Assembly (NCBI GenBank): GCA_029855985.1
Contig: JAGSHR010000214.1
Span: 1 to 5,750, forward strand
Origin: Candidatus Njordarchaeota archaeon
Lineage (GTDB): Archaea > Thermoproteota > JANJXX01 > Panguiarchaeales > Panguiarchaeaceae
Direction of reading: 5' to 3'
DNA: 5,750 nucleotides
Shown: positions 1 through 5,516 of the stretch, one piece after another
How positions within the stretch are numbered: position 1 is the first letter of the stretch
Layout of the letters: each line of letters starts with the position of its first letter
Program-made: the position numbers and the translations under genes
Notes under the pieces: model-generated
What the model was told of the DNA's origin: nothing
The model's input: only the letters and a program-made list of their open reading frames with translations
Database searches by the model: none

Positions 1-57
1 GGTGATATGATTTCTAGGGATAAGGCTTTTAATGTAAATAAGGTTATTTTAGGATAG
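1..57 (+). CDS. Possible C-terminal end of an upstream gene (partial)
   Basis: Frame 1 is open from the left edge to a TAG at 55-57 and encodes 18 residues, GDMISRDKAFNVNKVILG. The other two forward frames stop within the first few bases. Its end lies 24 nt before the ATG of the ferritin-like gene, a typical spacing for genes in one transcript. I do not recognise the product. Eighteen open codons can arise by chance, so this is only a candidate gene tail. Confidence 0.3.
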   Translation, partial: GDMISRDKAFNVNKVILG

Positions 58-81
58 CTTATTTTAAAAAGGTGCCAATAA

Positions 82-558
82 ATGGAAGAAAACGAGTTAA
101 AAGCCTTTCTGAAAAAGCAAGCAGAACTTGAACAAAAGATAGTTGATATGGTTGAGGAAAACACCAAACAGTTAGATAACATATTAATAAGGGAACTGCT
201 AAGGGGGATAGGTTACGATTCTCTAAAACACAAAAACATGCTTCTCTCTCTGCTAGCCTTGTTGGAGTCAAAGACCCCGTTGATCTCTGAGGCTGTTTCC
301 AATAAACTAATAGATGGGATAAGGGAACATATAAAAATGGAAGAGGAAGCAATAAGGACATACAGTGAATTACTAGAAAAAACAGATAACGAGCACGTAA
401 AGCTAATAATTGGATACATATTGGAGGATGAAAGACGCCACCACGCACTCCTAAAAAAGATAGAGAAAACGATAATAGAGAAACAGACACTATCAGAGAA
501 GGATTTGTTCGAGCTAGTATACTATTATTCTGTTTCCCACGGTACTCCAGGGGGCTAA
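82..558 (+). CDS. Ferritin-like (rubrerythrin superfamily) di-iron-type protein
   Basis: A 158-residue, almost wholly helical, Glu/Lys-rich protein with the metal-ligand pattern of the ferritin-like four-helix bundle. Helix A (about 3-35) carries E17. Helix B (about 38-63) carries D46 and H50 in DSLKH. Helix C (about 76-100) carries H83, E87, E88 and E89. Helix D (about 103-130) carries D116, E117 and H120 in DERRH. Proteins of this superfamily bind two iron ions and act in iron handling or oxidant defence; the substrate here is unknown. No signal peptide or membrane segment is seen, so it is probably cytosolic. It lacks the rubredoxin CxxC domain of classical rubrerythrin. The ATG is supported by AGGTG at 70-74, 7 nt upstream. 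The protein ends in SHGTPGG, an exposed-looking tail. The fold is fairly sure; the catalytic role is inferred. Confidence 0.75.
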   Translation: MEENELKAFLKKQAELEQKIVDMVEENTKQLDNILIRELLRGIGYDSLKHKNMLLSLLALLESKTPLISEAVSNKLIDGIREHIKMEEEAIRTYSELLEKTDNEHVKLIIGYILEDERRHHALLKKIEKTIIEKQTLSEKDLFELVYYYSVSHGTPGG

Positions 559-620
559 AACCGTACAGCAAACAAAGATAATTGAAATGAAATCCAATGA
601 AATTCCTTCTCCAAATCCAA

Positions 621-645
621 TTATTTTCTTATTAATCATTTTGTG
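621..645 (+). terminator. Possible T-rich terminator of the ferritin-like gene
   Basis: The stretch TTATTTTCTTATTAATCATT begins about 60 nt after the ferritin-like stop codon and contains several short T runs. Archaeal termination commonly uses T-rich tracts without a hairpin. No stem-loop is evident here. In AT-rich DNA such tracts also occur by chance. Confidence 0.3.
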
Positions 646-671
646 AATGTTTGAATCTATCTGTTTACGAA

Positions 672-688
672 TTTTTATTAAGCTTATA
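672..688 (+). promoter_or_regulatory. Possible archaeal promoter (TATA region) of the permease gene
   Basis: The segment TTTTTATTAAGCTTATA contains TATA-like cores. A box ending near 688 would place transcription start around 710-714, a little over 20 nt before the TTG at 735 and upstream of the GGTGG element. No strong purine-rich BRE is visible, so the assignment is weak. Confidence 0.3.
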
Positions 689-719
689 GGATTTTTGTTT
701 ATTTGCTGGTTCGAGTGTT

Positions 720-729
720 GGTGGCTGAT
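720..729 (+). promoter_or_regulatory. Ribosome binding site supporting a TTG start
   Basis: GGTGGCTGAT partly matches the archaeal Shine-Dalgarno GGAGGTGAT. It lies 11 nt (from GGTG) before TTG at 735. The reading frame has an in-frame TGA at 726-728, so the true start must lie downstream of it. TTG 735 is the first start codon available. Confidence 0.45.
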
Positions 730-734
730 TAGTA

Positions 735-3077
735 TTGGGTTTACTTTATGGTCTTATCTATAATTTGAAGTTTTTCAGGAGATACTGGAAGAATGTTTTT
801 GTTCTTGTTCTTGCGGTTACTGTTTCGTTTTCAATGATTTTAACTGTTGATTATCTTGTTGATTCCACGTATTCAACTTTTAGTGGTCTTGATTCAAATT
901 ATAGGCTATCGCAGATCGTAGTGAAAAGTTACCCGCGTTTTTTTAATGGGACCTTAATGGAGGACATCTCAACTGTAAGAGGCGTGGAGGGAGTTGAGGG
1001 ATTCGTTAACTATTTTGATTTCTTTAGCGTCAACAACGAGACAGTGCTAGTTAATGTTTACGGTGTTCCGAAGAATCCGAAAGTGGACAAGATTCCAGGT
1101 ATAGATTGGGAGCATTTTAACGGTTTCGTTGTTTTTGTTGACGAGGGGATTGCTGAGAGAAACAATCTAAAGCTTGGAGATACGGTTAAACTGCTGAATC
1201 ACTCTTTCACTATTATGGGTGTGGGTTCATGCGTGTGGGCTCCCTCTTTCAAATACAGTTCTACTGGCTTCTTTTTAATACCCCTAGAAACAATGTGGAG
1301 CATATTGGGTGTTGAGAATGCTTACAATGAGATAAGAGTTAGAGTCGCTACATTCAGCGAGATTGGTAGGGTCGCTTATGAGATTTACAGTTTGATTCGT
1401 GAAAAAGGGCTTGATGGGTACGTAACGATTAGACCTGTTAATTTTATGCAGTTGCTTACCAGCCTGGATCCAATATTATATCTAGCAAGGCTAATAACGT
1501 TGTTAATCATATTGTCAACTATCGGCTTCTATGTTTACATTGATCTAAGAAGGAGAATTAAGGAATTTGGTGTTCTCCAGAGTATCGGTTTATCACAAAA
1601 AAGCATAGTGTTACTGGTGGTAACCCAAGTTCTACTCATCCTCTTACTATCTATGATAATCGCTATACCCCTAAGCGTCACTTTGGCCTACAAAATCATA
1701 ATGGGGATATCTTACCTACCGAGTATCAGTGTTAAAATAAATATTTTCACGTTTAACGCCATCCTAGACTTAATTATTGTCACAATCGCATCCACAATTG
1801 TATCACTGAAATTGGCCTCTAGTTTGCGCATACGCCCCCTCAATGAATTAATAAAATTCGGCGACATAGATGTTAAGCCAGCTAGACACCTCGTTTTCAA
1901 ATCTAGGTTCCTAGGTTTAAACTACACACTTAGAAGCATTTTTAATCGAAAACTTCGGAGCACCGCTTTAATATTGTTAGTTGCCCTCTCAATCTCGCTC
2001 TCCTCAAGTTTTATCACTTTATCAAATCAAGCGTATAGCGAACACGTTAGAATGCTCAATGAAGACATGCGATGGGACATTATGGTTCAATTAGAGAATC
2101 CTCTTAATCTCCCTAATCTCACCTCGTACTTGGATTCCATCGATTCAGTTAATTACACTGAAAAATTAGTGATTGCGCCCCTACCGGTTCTAACGGTCGG
2201 AAGCAAAGAGAAAACTATCGAGCCCCCATATAACTCACTACTAGTTATTGGCATGAATGGGAATGAAACGCTTATCAAATTTAGATACGTAGAGGGACAA
2301 TTAAGTAGCAAAGGTGTCGTGATAACCAAGAAGATTGCAGAGTTATTCGATTTGCATGTTGGGGACAGATTGGTTTTAAAGGTGCTTCACCCGTTGGGCA
2401 CAACGATGGGCACGGACGTTTTAGTTACAGGTATTATTGATTCAAGTTATAATGGCGGTTGGCTGATACTATTCCACCTCTCAGTATTAAAGAACAATAA
2501 GTATAATATTAGTGTAAATCCAAATGTTCTGTTAGTGAAGGTTAAAAATGGCTATGGTGTAGAATCAACGGGCGAGGAGATCTATCAGCTGATGGTTGAG
2601 AATAGGTTTTTTGGGCAGGTTACAACGAAAAGCAAAGCGGTAAACGCCGTTAGAGAGTACTATAGGAACGTTAATTATATCCTAGATTCTATTATTGGAA
2701 TTCTTGTTTTTGGAGTTGCCGTGAGTGTAGCCATGATATTCTTCATAGACATGTACAATCGCAGGTACGAATTAGCTTTGAATAAAGTTTTTGGTGGAAC
2801 AGTTAAAAAGGCTTTATCTCTTCTTGCCCCTGAATCTGTTGTTTTAACTTTCTTAGGAGTTATGCTAGCAGTTCCTATATATGGTGTTTCCCTTTACTTT
2901 ATGGTTAGTTGGTTAAACTATTCTCCATTGGACATCTGGCTGCCCTTTAAGTTAAGCTTTGAAGTTTTGATTAACGTTTCTTTTATCGTGGCATTAGTCG
3001 CTGTAGCAACACATGTTGCAGCAATCTCTTACTATTTTAAGAAGTCTGGAGTGTATGATCTTAGTGAAAAATATTAG
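735..3077 (+). CDS. ABC transporter permease, duplicated FtsX/MacB type
   Basis: A 780-residue membrane protein built from two similar halves, each a long extracytoplasmic domain framed by helices. Predicted membrane segments are about 20-42, 249-270, 289-313, 341-362, 408-430, 648-672, 694-725 and 743-766. Ectodomains span about 43-245 and 431-645. Both carry the MacB-type pattern of a helix followed by GD and strands: IAERNNLKLGDTVKL at 139-153 and IAELFDLHVGDRLVL at 534-548. Cytoplasmic coupling segments follow the second helix of each half: EFGVLQSIGLS at 277-287 and YELALNKVFGGT at 678-689. Both resemble the FtsX motif that contacts the ATPase. Family members move lipids, lipoproteins or peptides, or work as mechanotransmission devices driven by a separate ATPase. 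No ATPase gene is in the window, and the substrate cannot be read from sequence. The TTG start keeps the full first membrane helix; the next Met (residue 34) would cut it. Confidence 0.85.
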   Translation: MGLLYGLIYNLKFFRRYWKNVFVLVLAVTVSFSMILTVDYLVDSTYSTFSGLDSNYRLSQIVVKSYPRFFNGTLMEDISTVRGVEGVEGFVNYFDFFSVNNETVLVNVYGVPKNPKVDKIPGIDWEHFNGFVVFVDEGIAERNNLKLGDTVKLLNHSFTIMGVGSCVWAPSFKYSSTGFFLIPLETMWSILGVENAYNEIRVRVATFSEIGRVAYEIYSLIREKGLDGYVTIRPVNFMQLLTSLDPILYLARLITLLIILSTIGFYVYIDLRRRIKEFGVLQSIGLSQKSIVLLVVTQVLLILLLSMIIAIPLSVTLAYKIIMGISYLPSISVKINIFTFNAILDLIIVTIASTIVSLKLASSLRIRPLNELIKFGDIDVKPARHLVFKSRFLGLNYTLRSIFNRKLRSTALILLVALSISLSSSFITLSNQAYSEHVRMLNEDMRWDIMVQLENPLNLPNLTSYLDSIDSVNYTEKLVIAPLPVLTVGSKEKTIEPPYNSLLVIGMNGNETLIKFRYVEGQLSSKGVVITKKIAELFDLHVGDRLVLKVLHPLGTTMGTDVLVTGIIDSSYNGGWLILFHLSVLKNNKYNISVNPNVLLVKVKNGYGVESTGEEIYQLMVENRFFGQVTTKSKAVNAVREYYRNVNYILDSIIGILVFGVAVSVAMIFFIDMYNRRYELALNKVFGGTVKKALSLLAPESVVLTFLGVMLAVPIYGVSLYFMVSWLNYSPLDIWLPFKLSFEVLINVSFIVALVAVATHVAAISYYFKKSGVYDLSEKY

Positions 3078-3127
3078 TTAGTACTTGATGTTCAAAAAAT
3101 ATAAAAGTGGGCATACCTAAGTTATAC

Positions 3128-3146
3128 TCTTTTTAAATTTTTCTCC
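3128..3146 (+). terminator. Possible T-tract terminator after the permease gene
   Basis: Two runs of five T (3130-3134 and 3138-3142), separated by AAA, lie 53-65 nt after the permease stop codon. Oligo-T tracts without a hairpin are the usual intrinsic termination signal in archaea. The position, just before a new promoter-like element, fits that role. Confidence 0.4.
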
Positions 3147-3162
3147 GAAAACTTTTAAAAAA
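3146..3162 (+). promoter_or_regulatory. BRE/TATA-like promoter of the 119-residue protein gene
   Basis: CGAAAA (3146-3151) resembles an archaeal BRE and is directly followed by CTTTTAAAAAA (3152-3162), a good TATA-box core. Transcription would be expected to start about 25 nt further on, around 3180-3184. That gives a leader of roughly 30 nt containing the GGTGAT element. Confidence 0.5.
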
Positions 3163-3205
3163 CCTAAACAACATACTTGATACATGGAAACAAAAGGAAT
3201 ACAAC

Positions 3206-3211
3206 GGTGAT
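3206..3211 (+). promoter_or_regulatory. Ribosome binding site deciding a TTG start
   Basis: GGTGAT is an exact match to the 3' part of the archaeal Shine-Dalgarno GGAGGTGAT. It lies 3 nt before TTG at 3215 (5 nt counted from GGTG). The frame is open further upstream to a TAA at 3134, but it contains no ATG, GTG or TTG before 3215. Confidence 0.55.
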
Positions 3212-3214
3212 CTT

Positions 3215-3574
3215 TTGAGGATCAATTCAGCGATAGAAGTCATATACGACTACATTAGTGAGACAAACGATGTGTACATAAGTAAACTCATAAACTTTCT
3301 GCACTTCACGCTGGAGACCTATAAATCCCTCTTCCTCTTCAGATTAGAAATCGATTTACCCAAAACAGAAAGCAACCTTAGAAACTCCATAATCGAGGTT
3401 CAAAAGAAACTTAAACAAGTTGCCAGAAAGCTAAAAAGGTTTGACGCTGATTTATCCGAGGCCTTGATGATACTGGGTAATGCTGATATCAGCGAGTTAC
3501 TAGAACACTCTAGGGACATCATTTTGAGAATCGATAAAACAAGGGATTTAAAAGAAAGGAAATACTTCGTTTAA
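3215..3574 (+). CDS. Small helical protein of unknown function
   Basis: A 119-residue protein that I do not recognise. It is charged and predominantly helical. An N-terminal part (about 4-46) alternates hydrophobic and aromatic residues (SKLINFLHFTLETYKSLFLF at 23-42). A Lys/Glu-rich amphipathic stretch at about 52-76 (EVQKKLKQVARKLKRFD at 61-77) could form a coiled coil, and another helix follows at about 91-110. No Cys pair, enzyme motif, signal peptide or clear membrane helix is seen. The start is TTG, supported by GGTGAT and the upstream BRE/TATA pair. The gene converges with the transglutaminase-like gene, their TAA stops sharing TTAA. Its own promoter suggests an independent unit. It may be a lineage-specific oligomerising or regulatory protein, but sequence alone gives no function. 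Confidence 0.65.
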   Translation: MRINSAIEVIYDYISETNDVYISKLINFLHFTLETYKSLFLFRLEIDLPKTESNLRNSIIEVQKKLKQVARKLKRFDADLSEALMILGNADISELLEHSRDIILRIDKTRDLKERKYFV

Positions 3575-4983
3575 CTGTGAACATAGTATATCTCAGTTTC
3601 AAATTCATTAAAGTAAAGGTTTCTATTCTCTGTTTCAACTTCTCCCCTTTGATTATCCACGGGGTCGCTTCTCAAGAATTTCTTGGGGGGATTAAAGTCT
3701 CCCTGAATATCAGAGTTGAAAACAGTTCTATAACTGTCTATACCGCCAAAATAGAACTCGTATACATCCAAGTTAATTCTCCTCCACCTTCCCCCAAAGG
3801 ACAAATCAGCGAAGAGCCAACCGTATGGTTCAATGTAGAACATTGCCCAATCGTGCGGTCCTGGGGAATCCAAGGAGGGATCAGCGTACCACCCACTCTG
3901 CCATTTGCTTGGAATTCCAGCGATTCTTGAAAGCGTTATAAAGAGTAGTGCTTGGAACCCGCAGTCTCCTCTTAGGTTCTTTGCCACGTATTCGGGGATT
4001 GTTTCGTATGTGGAGTACTCTCTCACATATGTGTAGTTAACGTTTGTTGTTATCCATTCGTATATTTTCTTTGCTTTTAGGTATGGGTTCTCCTCTCCGT
4101 CAATGATTTCATCTGCTAGGGCTTTTAGAGTCCTTGTGAACACCATGTGCGGGGGTTTCTCACTTGTATATTCCTTGTAAGTTGGGGAATTCTCGTCGTA
4201 TGGTCTAACCATTTGTGGGTCCACTCTCTTGTAGTATGCCGTGATCTCATATTCGAATTCGACGAGACAATGATTGTTGAATTCGGGGTCATAGTTAAAC
4301 TCAAAGTATATTGTTCGCTGTTCCACATCGCTAGGCGCAATACTGTACTTATTCGGATAAGCTCTGAGGAGCCTAACTTCTCTTGTCTGATCACCGTGTT
4401 TTGGGAATGGTAGCCAGCATCTCACTTTTTCTCCTTTTTCTATAGCGTTCTCCCTTATTTTAACCTTTATTCCAGCCTTTACTTTCCTCGGCTTGACGTA
4501 TCCCTCTTCTACTCCGTGTTTTATGCTCTTCACGTGTTCGGCTAATAGCTTGATTCTCCTTGCAGTTTTCTCCTCTCTGTTCCTTTCCTCCAATTTCTTT
4601 TTACATATGTCGTCAAGGCACATGAAAAGCAAGTTATCGAGAAATCGGTTGTAATAGTACTTTTCTCCGTTGATCATGATGAATTCCAACCAACCATTTT
4701 CCTCCCATCTCTCCATGGTGTCACCACTTATTCCGGGGAAAGTTTCCTTGATTTTCTCCAAAGCTTCTTTTTCACTTATCGAAAAGTCTTTCCTTATTCT
4801 TTTAAGTCGCTCTAACTCATAAATTAACCTGTATTTTAACCCTGATTCAATCTTTCTTTTTAGTAGTTGATTAATTCTATTAACAGCTCCGTCGAAATAA
4901 CCAAGAGTTATTAATCGATTTACATCATCCGGGAGGGCACGGTGAAGATAATTATAGGCCTCTACATTATTAAAATCATTCAA
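3571..4983 (-). CDS. Transglutaminase-like cysteine enzyme, cytosolic
   Basis: A 470-residue protein with a complete transglutaminase-like (papain-type fold) triad: Cys341 in RGDCGFQALLF, His377 in GPHDWAMFY and Asp393 in FADLSFG. The order is a charged helical region (1-65), a winged-helix-like segment (about 67-117, with GWLEFIMINGEKYYYNR at 97-113), a basic helix (125-160), a beta-rich domain (about 165-250, with VRCWLPFPKHGDQT at 187-200), the catalytic core (280-410) and a polar C-terminal tail. This layout is known from uncharacterised bacterial and archaeal proteins of the COG1305 type. Such enzymes cleave or cross-link amide bonds, and the substrate is unknown. No signal peptide or membrane helix is seen, so it should act inside the cell, unlike many relatives. 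The start is TTG: an in-frame TAG directly precedes it, and GGTGA lies 5 nt upstream. The next Met is residue 90, inside the winged-helix-like part. Confidence 0.85.
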   Translation of the reverse strand: MNDFNNVEAYNYLHRALPDDVNRLITLGYFDGAVNRINQLLKRKIESGLKYRLIYELERLKRIRKDFSISEKEALEKIKETFPGISGDTMERWEENGWLEFIMINGEKYYYNRFLDNLLFMCLDDICKKKLEERNREEKTARRIKLLAEHVKSIKHGVEEGYVKPRKVKAGIKVKIRENAIEKGEKVRCWLPFPKHGDQTREVRLLRAYPNKYSIAPSDVEQRTIYFEFNYDPEFNNHCLVEFEYEITAYYKRVDPQMVRPYDENSPTYKEYTSEKPPHMVFTRTLKALADEIIDGEENPYLKAKKIYEWITTNVNYTYVREYSTYETIPEYVAKNLRGDCGFQALLFITLSRIAGIPSKWQSGWYADPSLDSPGPHDWAMFYIEPYGWLFADLSFGGRWRRINLDVYEFYFGGIDSYRTVFNSDIQGDFNPPKKFLRSDPVDNQRGEVETENRNLYFNEFETEIYYVHS

Positions 4984-4988
4984 CTATT

Positions 4989-4993
4989 TCACC
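4989..4993 (-). promoter_or_regulatory. Ribosome binding site deciding the transglutaminase TTG start
   Basis: Read on the minus strand, GGTGA lies 5 nt before the TTG at 4983-4981, with an in-frame TAG (4986-4984) between them. This fixes the start, because no other start codon can be used upstream. Confidence 0.6.
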
Positions 4994-5037
4994 AAACAAG
5001 AAGTTTGAATCCACAAATAACAGATAGAATTTTGAGC

Positions 5038-5050
5038 GTAAAAAACTTTC
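5038..5050 (-). promoter_or_regulatory. Possible promoter of the transglutaminase gene (or vapBC terminator)
   Basis: On the minus strand, GAAAG (5050-5046) is followed by six T and A (5045-5039). As a BRE/TATA pair it would place the transcript start near 5016, about 33 nt before the TTG, much like the 119-residue gene. The T6 run, 57 nt after the vapC stop, could equally end the vapBC transcript. The two roles are not exclusive. Confidence 0.3.
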
Positions 5051-5102
5051 TAGGATTTTAGATTGTGTTTGACACAGCCAGGATTATTCTCGTTCATTTT
5101 AT

Positions 5103-5516
5103 TTATTTCGGTTCGATAACATTAATACCAATCTTCTTTAAATTATCCTTTTTTGCGATTATGTCCTTGTCGAACGTCAAGAAGTTCTTTACGTTTTTCG
5201 TCTTGCATATGGAAATATGGATTAAATCTAGTGTTCGCAATTTGACTGTGTGAGATAACCTAAAAGCCTCATTGAGAACCTGAGAGAAGTCAACACTTAT
5301 TATTTCAGCTTCGACCTCCTTAATTGAATAGATTGCAAAAGCTTGAGGCTCACTAATATTGCCCCTCGCGTAAACCGACGCTAACTCTACCACTGTCAAT
5401 TGGCTAACTAGCTTTTTCTCACGATGACTGCTTTTAATAAACTTTTTTGCGGTTTCGTGATTTGGGTCAGCCTCATCCATGTATGATATGATAACATTTG
5501 TGTCCAAATAAATCAT
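5103..5516 (-). CDS. vapC: VapC-type PIN-domain toxin ribonuclease
   Basis: A 137-residue complete PIN domain. The acidic residues that hold the catalytic Mg2+ or Mn2+ are all present: Asp5 in YLDTN at the start of strand 1, Glu44 in TVVELAS, Asp97 in LRTLDLIHIS and Asp115 in FLTFDKDI. VapC proteins cut RNA, often tRNA or rRNA, and are held inactive by their VapB partner; the target here is unknown. The length is usual for the family, and no key residue is missing, so the toxin is probably active. The ATG start overlaps the TGA of the upstream antitoxin gene by 4 nt (ATGA), the usual arrangement for translational coupling. The pair is expected to repress its own promoter, which lies beyond the right edge. 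Confidence 0.9.
   Translation of the reverse strand: MIYLDTNVIISYMDEADPNHETAKKFIKSSHREKKLVSQLTVVELASVYARGNISEPQAFAIYSIKEVEAEIISVDFSQVLNEAFRLSHTVKLRTLDLIHISICKTKNVKNFLTFDKDIIAKKDNLKKIGINVIEPK

Larger units (their letters stand above)
559..734. other. AT-rich intergenic region between ferritin-like gene and permease
   Basis: No open frame of credible length and no RNA gene is seen. The left half has a 9-bp direct repeat, AAATCCAAT, at 590-598 and 613-621. It is followed by a T-rich stretch (621-645) that could end the ferritin-like transcript. The right half has a T/A-rich promoter-like segment at 672-688 and a GGTGG element at 720-724 before the permease start. Confidence 0.5.
3078..3214. other. 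Intergenic region with terminator-like and promoter-like elements
   Basis: This 137-bp gap holds an A/T-rich AATATAAAAG element near 3098-3107, then two T5 tracts (3130-3134, 3138-3142), then a BRE/TATA-like pair at 3146-3162. Near its right end are a minimal 8-codon reading frame (3184-3210) and a Shine-Dalgarno element. Confidence 0.5.
4984..5102. other. Intergenic region between vapC and the transglutaminase gene
   Basis: This 119-bp AT-rich gap holds no gene. It contains a short palindrome, TGTGT-ttg-ACACA (5064-5076), the BRE/T6 element at 5038-5050, and the transglutaminase ribosome binding site. The gap makes a separate promoter for the transglutaminase gene likely, though read-through from vapBC is possible. 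Confidence 0.45.

Noticed and set aside
59..571. Minus-strand frame of 170 codons opposite the ferritin-like gene
   Set aside because: It is the antisense of a gene with clear metal-ligand motifs, shows no family pattern, and has a composition that is a mirror of the real gene.
704..726. GGTTCGAGT resembling a tRNA T-loop
   Set aside because: The flanking bases (GCTGG and GTTGG) cannot pair as a T-stem, and no acceptor or anticodon arm is present nearby.
1712..1900. Minus-strand frame of 62 codons inside the permease gene
   Set aside because: It lies antisense to a membrane segment of the permease and has no supporting signal.
3094..3107. AATATAAAAG as the promoter of the 119-residue protein gene
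   Set aside because: It would place the transcript start at about 3125-3132, just before or at the T-tracts. The BRE/TATA pair at 3146-3162 fits the gene start better.
3577..4413. Plus-strand open frames across the transglutaminase-like gene (3577-3930, 4147-4413)
   Set aside because: They lie opposite the conserved catalytic core with its intact triad, have no ribosome binding site that I can see, and resemble no family.
5065..5253. Plus-strand frame of 62 codons opposite vapC
   Set aside because: It overlaps the conserved 3' part of vapC, which contains Asp97 and Asp115, and has no recognisable product.
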